Positions 11,529 to 23,300 of a stretch of DNA of 64,000 nucleotides are shown one piece after another. Source of the stretch: Euryodendron excelsum (Eukaryota; Streptophyta; Magnoliopsida; Ericales; Pentaphylacaceae); assembly GCA_033060915.1 (NCBI GenBank), contig CM065397.1, forward strand, positions 30,187,501-30,251,500, written 5' to 3'. Below the pieces are notes generated by a model. It searched no databases, was not told the origin of the DNA, and was given only the letters and a program-made list of their open reading frames with translations. The stretch's first letter is position 1; each line of letters opens with the position of its first letter. The position numbers and the translations under genes were made by a program.

Positions 11529-11965
11529 CACATCAAGAAAAGGCATTTTTTGCGACGGCTTAACGCCGTCGCAAATACTATAAATACCGTCAGCTGAGCA
11601 ACGGCATTTAAGGCGACACAAATAAAGGGGTCGCAAATACTTTTTGCGATGGCTGTGCAACGGCATGCTCCCGTCGCAAATAGTGTATGACGGACCAAAT
11701 TTTTTTGCGACGGTATAGCATGCCGTGGCCAATAAACCCTTTTGCGACGGATTAATTGCCGTCACTAATGCTATTTTCATGGAATAAAATTTTAAAACAA
11801 CTCCCATTTGCGACAGTTTTTGCCGTCGCAAATAATTTTTTTGTAATATGTATTTGCAATCGTCTCAAGTATTTGCGACAGTTCATGCCGTCACAAATAC
11901 AACTGCGAAATAAATGATTTAAAATCGCCAAAGTATTTGCGACGGTATCTTGCCGTCACAAATAC
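11529..11965. repeat. Left terminal and subterminal repeats of the CACTA element
   Basis: After the terminal motif, about seven loosely spaced inverted pairs occur. Examples are TTTGCGACGGC...GCCGTCGCAAATA at 11549-11577, 11643-11682, 11806-11833, 11870-11900 and 11935-11963. In En/Spm such subterminal motifs are binding sites for the TNPA protein; that function here is inferred. The next ~340 bases (to 12304) are AT-rich with nothing recognised. Confidence 0.8.
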
Positions 11966-14900
11966 TTTTGGAAAAAAAAAAATTTGCTCCTTATTAGGCA
12001 TGATTTTTGTAATTTGTTATTTACCCTAATAAAATGAACATTTAATATGATCAAAACTACTAAATTCAAACATTTAGTAAAACCAAAATGCTTAAATAAA
12101 TACTTAAGAAAATTAATATTCCATTTTAATATACATATCCAAACAATAAATAAACAAACAATATTGTCTTCCACCAAGATCCAAAACAAAACCAAAATAC
12201 ATACATAACCTCTCACAAAAAGAACAACTTAAATGAAAAATTCATACAACAAAAGAGAGTTTTAAGTCTATTACAACATAAGCCAATACAAAAAGACCAT
12301 CCACCTATTCTTTATCAATAACCTGAAAAGAAGAAAATAAAACAATATTAGATATGATAATGACATAATAAATAAAATTAATAGATATGCATGTAATATA
12401 TGGGTTTATTGAAATAAAAATGTAATTTACATCACGAGAAAGCCAAGCCACATGTCGGTCGACAGATTCTCCAACAGTTGTAATGTCTTTGCGAGGTCAT
12501 TCTAATAAAGTGTTAGGTTTTCGAGCATTTTGAACAAAAACTTTCTAGTAATTTTGACCCAATGGTTCTCCATCAATTTCTGTCAATGGATTCGTGCTAA
12601 CAAGAACTCCTTTCACTAATTCGAGTTTTGGAAGACCAAAATAGAGTAAAGAAACCTTTACTCCATCCTACAATAATAAATGCAATATTCTTAAATCATA
12701 AATTCAAAAAACTTGAACATAATTAGTACAATTACACAAAACGGTTATTCTAAAAAAACTAAGGAAAAGAGAGAAAAAAATGTTACTTCTCACAAACCGA
12801 AACACCGGCGACCGTGCTGTTCGTTCCCACACGTCACTCGTGGCTAAATCTTACTACGTGTAAAGTTATATGGAGTTCCGAGCTCGTTTGTGTGTTTTAG
12901 TACCTCAACGACTCAAAAACACGTTATTCTCTAAAAAAAACTAAGGAAAAGAGAAGGAAAAATAATTAAATCTCTCAAACCGGGAATCTGCAAATGTGCC
13001 GTTCGTTTCCACACGTTACTCGTGCCTAAATCTTACTACATGTCGAGTTTGACGGAGTTCGGAGCTCGTTTGTGCAGTTATGTATCCAAACAACTTGAAA
13101 ACACGTTATTTTCTTTAAAAAAAGCTAAGGAAAAAAGTGTCACATCTCCCAAACCAGGACTCTGGCGACCATGCCGTTCATTCTCACACGTCACTCGTAC
13201 CTAAATCTTACTACGTGTCGAGTTTGACAGAGTTCCGAACTCATTTGTGAGTTTTAGTACCTAGACGACTTGAATGTGAGGTTATTCCCTAAAAAAAATT
13301 AACGAAAAGAGAAGGAAAAAAAATTAAATCTCTCAAACCGGGACTCCGGCAACTGTGCCGTTCATTCGTACATGTCACTCGTGACTAAATCTTACTACGT
13401 GTCGAGTTTGACGGAGTTCCAAGCTCGTTTGTGGGTTTTAGTACCTAAACGACTCGAAAACACGTTATTCTCTAAAAAAAACTAAGAAAAAGAGAAGGAA
13501 AAACAATTAAATCCCTTAAACCGGGACTCCGGCAACTGTGTCGTTCATTCCCACACGTCACTCGTGCCTAAATCTTACTACGTGTCGAGTTTGACAGAGT
13601 TCCGAGCTCGTTTGTGGGCTTTAGTACCAAAACGATTCGAAAACAAGTTATTCTCTAAAAAAAACTAAGGAAAAGAGAAGGAAAAAAAATTAAATCTCTC
13701 AAACCGAGACTCCGGCAACTGTTCCATTCGATCCCACACGTCACTCGTGCCTAAATCTTACTACGTGTCGAGTTTGACGGAGTTCCGAGCTCGTTTGTGG
13801 GTTTTAGTACCTAAACGACTCAAACACAGGTTATTCTCTAAAAAAAACTCAGGAAAAGAGAAGGAAAAATAAATAAATCTCTCAAACCGAGACTCCGACA
13901 ACTGTGTCGTTCATTCCCACACGTCACTCATGCCTAAATCTTACTACGTGTCGAGTTTGACGGAGTTCTGAGCTCGTTTGTGAGTTTTAGTACCTAGATG
14001 ACTCAAATGTGAGGTTATTCTCTAAAAAAAATTAACGAAAAGAGAAGGAAAAAAAATTAAATCTCTCAAACCGGGACTCCGGCAACTGTGCTGTTCATTC
14101 GTACACGTCACTCGTACCTAAATCTTACTACGTGTCGAGTTTGATAGAGTTCCGAGCTCATTTGTGGGTTTAAGTACCGAAACGACTCGAAAACACGTTA
14201 TTCTCTAAAAAAACTAAGAAAAAGAGAAGGAAAAACAATTAAATCCCTCAAACCGGGACTCCGGCAACTGTGTCGTTCATTTCCACACGTTACTCGTGCC
14301 TAAATCTTACTACGTGTCAAGTTTCACGGAGTTCCGAGCTCGTTTGTGGGTTTTACTACCTAAACGACTCAAAAACACGTTATTCTCTAAAAAAAAAACT
14401 AAGGAAAACAGAAGGAAAAACATATAAATCTCTCCAACCGGGAATTCGGCAACTGTGCCGTTCATTCCCACACATCACTCGTGCCTAAATCTTACTACGT
14501 GTCGAGTTTGACGGAGTTCCAAGCTCGTTTGTGGGTTTTAGTACCTAAACGACTCCAAAACATGTTATTCTCTAAAAAAAACTAAGGAAAAGAGAAGGAA
14601 AAACAAATAAATCTCTCAAACCGGGACTCCGACAACTGTGCTATTCATTCCCACACATCACTCGTGCCTAAATCTTACTACGTGTCGAGTTTGACGGAGT
14701 TTGGAGCTCGTTTGTGCGTTTTAGTATCCAAACGACTCGAAAACACGTTATTTTATTTTTTTTTAAAAAAGCTAAGGAAAAATGTGTTACATCTCCCAAA
14801 TCGAGACTCCGGCGACCGTGCCGTTCATTCCTACACGTCACTCGTGCCTAAATCTTACTACGTGTCAAGTTTGACGGAGTTCCGATCTCGTTTGTGGGTT

Positions 14901-16194
14901 TTACTGCCTAGACGACTTGAAAGCAGGTTATTCTATAAAATAAAATAAAAAACTAAGGAAAAGAGAAGGAAAAAAAATTAAATCTCTCAAACTGGGACTC
15001 TGACAACTGTGCCGTTTGTTCCCACTCATCACTCGTGCCTAAATCTTACTACGTGTCGAGTTTGACGGAGATCCGAGCTTGTTTGTGGGTTTTAGTACCC
15101 AAACAACTAAAAACACGTTTTTTCCTAAAAAAAACTCCAAGGAAAAGAGGGGAAAAAATTGTTACATCTCCCAAACCGAGACTTTGGCGACCATGCCGTT
15201 CATTCCTACATGTCACTCGTGCCTAAATCTTACTACGGGTCGATCTTGATGGACTTACAAACTCGTTTGTGGGTTTAGTACCCAAACGACTAGAAAACAT
15301 GATTTTTTCTTAAAAAAAACTCTAAGGAAAAGAGAGAAAAAACTGTTACATCTCCCAAACCGGGACTCCAGCGACCGTGCCGTTCGTTCCTACACGTCAC
15401 TCGTGCCTAAATTTTACTATGTGTCGATCTTGACCGACTCATAAGCTCGTTTGTGGGCTTTAGTACCCAAACGACTAGAAAACACGATTTTTTCTAAAAA
15501 AAACTCTAAGGAAAAGAGAGAAAAAACTGTTACATCTCCCAAACCGGGACTCCGGCGACCGTGCCGTTCATTCCTTTACGTCACTCATGCCTAAATCTTA
15601 CTACGTGTCGATCTTGATGGACTTACAAACTCGTTTGTGGGTTTAGTACCCAAACGACTAGAAAACATGATTTTTTCTTAAAAACAACTCTAAGGAAAAG
15701 AGAGAAAAAACTGTTACATCTCCCAAACCGGGACTCCGGCGACCGTGCCGTTCGTTCCTACACGTCACTCGTGCCTAAATTTTACTATGTGTCGATCTTG
15801 ACCGACTCATAAGCTCGTTTGTGGGCTTTAGTACCCAAACGACTAGAAAACATGATTTTTTCTAAAAAAAACTCTAAGGAAAAGAGAGAAAAAAACTGTT
15901 ACATCTCCCAAACCGGGATTCCGGCGACCGTGCCGTTCATTCCTTTACGTCACTCATGCCTAAATCTTACTACGTGTCGATCTTGATGGACTCACAAACT
16001 CGTTTGTGGGTTTTAGTACCCAAACGACTAGAAAACATGATTTTTTCTAAAAAAAAACTCTAAGAAAAAGAGAAAAAAAAACTGTTACATCTCCCAAACC
16101 AGGACTTCGGCGACCGTGTCGTTCATTCCTACACGTCACTCGTGCCTAAATCTTACTACGTGTCGAGTTTGACGGAGATCCGAGCTCGTACTGG

Positions 16195-16314
16195 TTTGTC
16201 CTCATGGCTAGCTACTGAATTTGCTTATTTGTTTTTCTTTTTTTTCTAAGTTCTTGAACAATATTAGATTAATGTTTTCAGTGTTGGGTTGCATTTCAGC
16301 AAGTCTAAGAACAC

Positions 16315-16388
<74 letters not shown>

Positions 16389-16715
16389 TCTCACACACAC
16401 ACACACACAGCAACTGTAGTTCAATTGCATGAGACTAAAGCTTCATGTTATATATGAATTTGCATGAGTAGGTCATTTCCTTTGGTCTGAAAGAAATTAA
16501 GGGCTATATGTGTTCAAGATATGGTGTCAAGAGTCCATAGGTATACTGGATCGTGTTGCTTCCAAAAGAGTGAACAATTCTTAAGAAAACTCCTAGGAAT
16601 GTCAAAAACAGTCAACTCTTTAATTTAATCATTTAGGCCTCTAATTGTCTCCTGTCTTGTTCCTTCTCTCTTTGGTCTCCAAACTAACAACACAAATAAA
16701 TAAATAAAAAGGGCA

Positions 16716-16761
<46 letters not shown>

Positions 16762-16772
16762 GGAAACTAGAA
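16195..16772 (+). other. Captured upstream sequence of the ZHD gene fragment
   Basis: Non-repeat DNA starts where a 183-bp unit breaks off after GAGCTCG. It holds a long (TC)n run (about 16317-16390), a short (CA)n run and a (GA)n run (about 16720-16757) just before the ATG at 16773. It looks like the promoter/5' UTR of a host gene carried along with the coding fragment. Confidence 0.6.
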
Positions 16773-17302
16773 ATGGAACTTTCAAGTCAAGAAGGGGAAA
16801 TCCCAATTCCAATTAACAGTTCTTATGGTCATGGGCACATGATCCATCATGATCCTACACCCCACAATCACATTATTCCAACTTCAGCACCCCAAATCAT
16901 CCCCTCCAGTGACCCCATACCCACAGCCCTGGAGGACCATATGCCCTACAAAAAAATGGTAAGGTATAGGGAATGCCTGAAGAACCATGCAGCAGCCATG
17001 GGTGGAAATGCCATCAATGGGTGTGGTGAGTTCATGCCCAATGGATAGGAAGGTACCCTAGAGGCCCTCACCTGCTCAGCCTGCAACTGCCATAGAAACT
17101 TCCACAAAAAATAAGTTGAAGGTGAGCCCATGGCCTCTTCTTGTGACTGTTTCCACTCCCCACATCTCAACAGGGTTGGAAGGAAAGTCATTCTGGGCCA
17201 TCATAAGAATATTTTTGGCCCAGAGACTTTAGGGTACCCTACAGGAACCTTTATCCCCTCTAGACCAACACCAGCTCACCAGATGATAATGTCCTACAAC
17301 AT
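16773..17302 (+). pseudogene. Captured ZF-HD (zinc-finger homeodomain, ZHD) gene fragment
   Basis: The frame from ATG 16773 reads [13 protein letters not shown]..., then a His/Pro-rich region, then the ZF-HD dimerisation domain: [27 protein letters not shown], stop, EGTLEALTCSACNCHRNFHKK, stop, VEGEP. The Cys/His zinc ligands are kept. Stops are TAG 17046-17048 and TAA near 17113. Beyond the second stop the frame stays open to QMIMSYNM at about 17300, then runs into the 183-bp repeat. The homeodomain is missing, so the copy is truncated as well as nonsense-mutated. ZHD proteins dimerise through this zinc finger and bind DNA through the homeodomain; this copy cannot bind DNA that way. It lies antisense to tnpA, inside its intron, on the same strand sense as PRK. 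Confidence 0.88.
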
Positions 17303-20300
17303 GGACTCCGGTGACTGTGCCATTCGTTCCTATACGTCACTCGTGCCTAAATCTTACTACGTGTAGGTCTTGACGGACTCACAAACTCGTTTGTGGGTTT
17401 TAGTACCCAAACGACTAGAAAACACGTTTTTTTCTAAAAAAAACTCTAAGGAAAAGAGAGAAAAAACTGTTACATCTCCCAAACCGGGACTCCGGCGACC
17501 GTGCCGTTCGTTCCTACACGTCACTCGTGCCTAAATCTTACTACGTGTCGATCTTGACGGACTCACAAACTCGTTTGTGGGTTTTAGTACCCAAACGACT
17601 AGAAAACATGATTTTTTCTTAAAAAAAACTCTAAGGAAAAAAGAGAAAAAACTGTTACATCTCCCAAACCGGGACTCCGGCGACTGGGCCGTTCGTTCTT
17701 ACACGTCACTCGTGCCTAAATCTTACTACGTGTCGATCTTGACGGACTCACAAACTCGTTTGTGGGTATTAGTACCCAAACGACTAAAAAACACATTTTT
17801 TTTCCTAAAAGAAACATAATATGACAGCAGCATTTGAATTTTCAAGTATGATAATCAACTAACAAAAGTGAGGAAACAAGTGATAATACCTGCTCCGGTG
17901 GTGGAGGCAATGAAGCTGAATGAGGCAATGACGGTGAATGAGATGGTATATGATCATCACCCACAGACTCAACTCGTACCTGGTGTCCGCTAGATGCATC
18001 CGGAACCTAAACACAATGAAATACTGTTAATTGCAATATAAAAAAAATAACATGTATAAAAATTGTTATTTTAAGAAATTCATCAATTGCATGGTGACCT
18101 ATCGGGCTGCATCTCCAGATAAGACACCATCTTTCATCAATTAGAAGGTGACCTGTCGAGTGATCTCTTCTTTCAGCTCCTCTCGCAATTCCTCTTTCAA
18201 ATTCTCTCGCAGCTCTTCTCTTAGCTCCTCTCGCAGGCCTGTATGACACTGTGATGGACCAGTATCTTCCCCATAAACAGCAGCCCGAGATATGCCAGTG
18301 CCGTATGTGCGGCAGTAGCCATGTCCATCGTCCCCAAAAACTTTGTGAAATATCTTGTTACGAGCATCATCCGTCCTTTGCTCCTCAGGTACCTTCTCTA
18401 GAAGTCAATTATATTCATCCTACACATCCAAAAGACAAATTAATTGACAATATGAAACAAATTTAAATGCTAAGATTGCAATAAGTACTACTTACAATGA
18501 AGGGAACCACATCTGGGTCATTTACTCAGCGAGTCCTCAAGTAGACACTCATCTTGTCTGTTCGGTCCCCAACCGCCTCCATCTAATTTAGCAAACATAC
18601 AATATGATAAGTGAATGCTTAAAACCCAAAACATAATAATAAGTGTTAATTTTCTTACGTATGTACCTCATGGCGTATTGTCGAGAACTGTGTCTTTTCA
18701 GTTGTATGAGGTGGGCCACGAAGCTCCCTATTCGTTGAATTATTTTTTGTAATTGCCTACAATAGATTGGCATAATTAATGACATAAATATTCAATAAGG
18801 ATGTTATTGCAAATGAATGTAATGACATAAATACTCAAACCTTTGCCGCCTTGGTCCTCCAATAATCCACGAACTCTCTCCAGTGATTTGGAAGGACACC
18901 ATCAGGACAATCGGGATAGCGGTCCAAAATGTCTCGATATGGCATAAAATGCTTTTTTTTGATATGGTACTTTTGATCCTTCCATAACTTCGCACATTTA
19001 TCCATGCAAACCGGTTTGTACTCATCCGGACAAGGTTCCAAATTACGCTATAAAAACATTAGTCATTAAACTGATAGATAAATATTACAGTTTTACTAAT
19101 TGAAGAAACAATAACGTTTTTACCTTAACATCCTACCAAATCTGATCGATCAAATCAAAGGGTACTTGTGTCCAATCTGTATATATCAAGGGTACAATGT
19201 GACGCACTATGATGCCCAACTGCCCTGAGAGTTTGTTAACTTTTGTGTTCTCAATTGGGCACCACATCTTATCAAATACCACGTGATACTTGAAATCCTT
19301 GCTACCCCAGTCACGAATACCCAATGCCAAGCCTCGCCCTTTCTTTGAACACGATGAGGATGCCTCATTACCTGATGGCCCTGAAGCAAGTGAATCTAAA
19401 ATAATAATATAAATCAAAACATGTGATATTAGTTGTTAGCTAAATGTGTGAACATTTATTAACTTAGTTTATACCTGATGCAAGCGGCCGTGAGGATGTA
19501 TCTGATGGTGCTAACCCTGCTGCCTCAGCTGAAATAGTCGGTAGAGGAGGAGACGGTTGCAACATAGGTTGTTGAGATGGAACTGGTGGAGTAGTCTCTG
19601 CAGACTGAGATGTAAATGACTGCAATACATCAGACACCGTCCGACCAGTAGACCTCTTCCTCTGTGACATAATTACCTGGTAAGAAAAATACAAGCTACG
19701 TACAAAATAAACAACTAACAAATAGAGGGAAAAGTATGAAAGCTTTCAAGTTTCCAAGCACATATGTGAGGGAATTAAGGTCAAACTTATCAAACTATAG
19801 AGAAAGTTTTAGAAGTTGCAAATTAACAGTTACATGTTATATGTTACATGTCAAAATATGGTTACAACTATGAACATATCAAATAACCAACTACACAAAG
19901 CTAATAGAGGAAGACAAAAGGTTAGTCCATCATTGACAAGTTGGAATATGACTGTTAGACAGGAGCATCGACCGTTGCTCCTTCTGTTCCTTCCCTAACC
20001 CAGTGAACATCTTTATCATGAAGGGCAATATTTTCTTCCAGTTGTTGACTTACATAAGGCTCAGCTTGAGTGTCTAAGGAATGCATATCAAACAAACTTC
20101 TCTGTGACATCTTCACAACAACATGCCAGTCTGCTTGTAAAGGGTCTGACGCATACCAAACCTGCTCTACTTGGGATACAAAGATGAAAGGTTCATTGGT
20201 CTCTCGATCATCTCGGTATAACAAATGGTTGAAGTTGACCAATGTAAACTTGAAAGCATCTTCCTTCTTCCCGCGGATGTTATCAACCCAATCACACTTA

Positions 20301-23300
20301 AACATAACAAATGCCATGTCATTAGTGTATCGAATTTCAACAATATCAGTCAGTTGTCCATAGTAGTACACAGACCCCACACGAGGATTATTATCCTTTC
20401 GACTAGCATAACTAAGGGTCTCAGCCTTTAAACTTACACCACTATTTTGAGTAACTTGACTATCATCCATGTGCTTCACACGAAAATGGAACCCATTGAC
20501 GTTGTAGGCATTATACCTGTATGCTATGTCATTAGAACCATTTGCCAAATTTGTGATTTCATCAGAGAAGATGATATTTGTTGTCCTTCGTAAAGTTTGA
20601 ACCTGTTATGCAACCAGGAGTGTATATTTATATTCATGAAGTGTACGTAAGTTTGAGTGAACTGAAAAAATAAAACATACATGGTTGCTGAACCAAGTGT
20701 GGAATGTTTCAAAATGCTCGCGCTGAATTTGATGATTGTCTACTTAAGGAAATTTTTCCTTAACAAATTCAAGGTGATTGTTGTGCAATAAAATTACATA
20801 TATGAAGATAATGTATATAAAACTGCAACATACTTTAACATGAAGTGGTGATTAAAAAACAAACTTACTTTATAAATGATGCCACTGATTTAGAGTTGAA
20901 CAAGCCATAGCGATGAGCCTGTGTCAGTACACTCTTATAAGGACGAAAAAATTTGCCTAACCCTTCTGGACCATCTTTGCTCCGCACCGGTCGATTAGTT
21001 TTGGTTTCTATGTCATGAAGATATTGGGCATAGAAATTCATGCACTCTTCCATCAAGTACCCTTTAGCTATTGAACCTTCTGGAAAAGCTTGATTTTGAA
21101 CATATTCTTTCAATGTTAGAAGATATCTCTCAATTGAGTACATCCATCGATATTGAACTGGTCCACACAATAATACTTCATCTGCCAAATGAATGGGCAA
21201 GTGTTCTATTATATCAAAGAAGGCCGGGGGAAATAATTTCTCAAGATGACAAAGAGTTACTTCTATACGATCCTGAATATACTGCAAGTCAGTTACACGA
21301 TTCAACTTTGAGCACAGTTGCCTGAAGAAGTTGCTCAATTCAATCAATGGTTCAATGACTTTCTTAGGTGAAGAATGACGTATAGCCAAAGAAATAAGTT
21401 ATTGCATCATGACATGATTGTCGTGACTATTTAAACCCCAAATAGTTCTTTCATCTAAATGAACATGTCATGATATATTAGATGCATACCCATTTGGCAC
21501 TCTAACTTCCTTTAGCACTTTCAAGAACAAATATTTTTCCTCCTTGGTCATCGTGAACTGAGCAGGAGGCAAGTACAATTTGTTGGCCCCCTTCTCTACT
21601 GGGTGCAATGCTTCTTTAATTCCCATTTCTTTCAAATCACGTCGGGCATTTGCATTGTCCTTCGACTTTCCTACAACTCCTAGTATTGTCTATAATACAT
21701 TGTCACATATATTCTTCTCTATATGCATCACATCGAGATTGTGTCTTACTAAATTGTATTTCCAGTACGGTAATTCATAAAAGATGCTCTTCTTTTTCCA
21801 ATTATGGGTTTTGGGCTCATCATTCTTTTGCTTCTCTTTTGATCTCCGGTGCCTTACTGCAAGGTCATCCAATCACTATTGGGTAAGAATACCTTTTACT
21901 TCCAACTGTAACAACATCTCTGATCCAGACAACATTTCAGGTTTTGTTCCAATTTCTTGGGTCTTATCAAATGATACTCTATCCCTTCGAAATTTATGTC
22001 GAGTAGGCAAAAAGCGACGGTGGCCCATGTAGACAAACTTTTTTCCGTGCTTCAACCTTCTGGATTTAGTTTGCGTATTGCAACATGGGCAAGCATATTC
22101 ACCTTTGGTACTCCATCCCGACAGCATGGCGTATCCAGGGAAGTCACCAATTGTCCACAATAAACATGCGAACAATTGGAACATCTGTTTGGTCAATGCA
22201 TCAAAAGTGGGTACACCTTCATTCCAAAGTTCATTCAACTCCTCGATTAACGGCTGCAAGTAGACATCAATCTTGTCACCGGGTCCTTTAGGCCCATCCA
22301 TAAGCACAGACAATATAAAAAATGGTTGCTTCATGTACATCCAAGGTGGTAGATTGTATGGAATCAACACTACAGGCCAAGTGCTATGAACTACATTCAT
22401 CGATCTAAACGGGTTGAATCCATCCGACGCAAGCCCAAGCCTTACATTACGACTATCACTAGCAAAGACTGAGTTTCGCCGATCAAAATCTTTCCACGCC
22501 TCAGAGTCTGCAGGATGCCTTAAAGTCCCATCATTTGTTCGGTCCTCTGCATGCCATTCCATTGACCTAGATGTATTGGACGACATAAACAATCTTTGCA
22601 GCCTTGGCTTCAAAGGAAAGTACCTCATCTGTTTTGCAGGCTTCAGTTTACCATGATTTTCTGAAGTATTGACACTTTCTTTCCATCTAGAAACATAACA
22701 TATGAGATATTGATTAAGATCAGCGTGCTCATTCCTGAACAACATACAACTGTTGGGGCATGCATCCCAAGTCATATATGTAAAGCTTAGATCTTCAGTT
22801 ATCTTTTGAGCTTTATAGTAATTCTTAGGAAGTTACACACTCTCAGGAAAAGCCTCACTCAACAACTCAAGTAACATATCCATGGACTTGTCCGTCCAAT
22901 GATTAAGCAACTTAAGATGCAAGAGTCGTACAATGAACGACAATTTATTAAATTTCTTACATCCCAGATACAATTCACACTGCTCTTCCTCTAGAAGCTT
23001 GAAATACTTAACAGTTTCTTCATTCCCTCCTATCTGGACATCATCATTCTCAAAACTTCCACCTACATGCAGAATAGCATCATTTATCATACCGATCATA
23101 TCATCTACAAAGTGTGCATCCCCCAATATTCCACTGTCTCTATCAGGGCAACTAGAACTAGAAGGATAAGATTCCCCATGACTACTCCAAATATTATATT
23201 TTCTTAACATCCCCTTGTTGAGAAAATGCTCACGCACAACATCTCATGAAAAATAGTAATGATTTGCACACTGCCTACAAGGACAGTAGATCAATGAATC

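Larger units (their letters stand above)
12790..17815. repeat. Tandem array of ~183-bp satellite-like repeats in the tnpA intron
   Basis: The phrase CCTAAATCTTACTACGTG recurs at about 12843, 13024, 13199, 13383, 13566, 13749, 13931, 14116, 14299, 14480, 14666, 14849, 15037, 15223, 15407, 15592, 15772, 15958 and 16143, then 17345, 17529 and 17712. That is about 22 units of roughly 183 bp. Each unit also has an A-rich stretch (CTAAAAAAAACTAAGG), AAACCGGGACTCCGGC and GAGCTCGTTTGTGGG. Two sub-families are visible: units up to about 15100 carry GAGTTTGACGGAG, later ones mostly GATCTTGA. Small ORFs inside (MPKSYYVSSLTE...) are simply the repeat read in one frame and look meaningless. The array is interrupted at 16195-17303 by a captured gene segment. 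Confidence 0.9.
12305..19670 (-). pseudogene. tnpA-like CACTA gene, multi-exon, with stops
   Basis: It starts at MSQRKRSTGRTVSDVL (19670). Exons that can be followed include about 19670-19474 (Ser/Pro-rich), about 19396-19125 (KGRGLALGI...DWG..., plant Ptta/En/Spm family), about 19050-18838 (NHWREFVDYW), then short exons to about 18140 with a Leu/Arg/Glu coiled coil (LREELREELREN), and 18006-17890 ending PPPPEQ. The C-terminal exons are 12667-12431 (VKGVLVSTNPLTEIDGEPLG, TNP1/En/Spm C-terminal domain) and 12322-12305 (VIDKE then stop). Stops interrupt at about 19130-19132 and twice in the 12667-12431 exon. The 17890 donor and 12667 acceptor are both phase 0, so the 5222 bases between them form one giant intron filled by a tandem array. 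The product normally binds subterminal repeats. Small exon limits are approximate. Confidence 0.7.

Noticed and set aside
16317..16457. ORF with a Ser-Leu run
   Set aside because: It is a translated (TC)n microsatellite.
12790..17815. CRISPR-like or coding repeat array
   Set aside because: Units are ~183 bp with no short direct repeats separated by unique spacers, and no cas genes are present. The small ORFs (MPKSYYVSS...) are the same repeat read in one frame.
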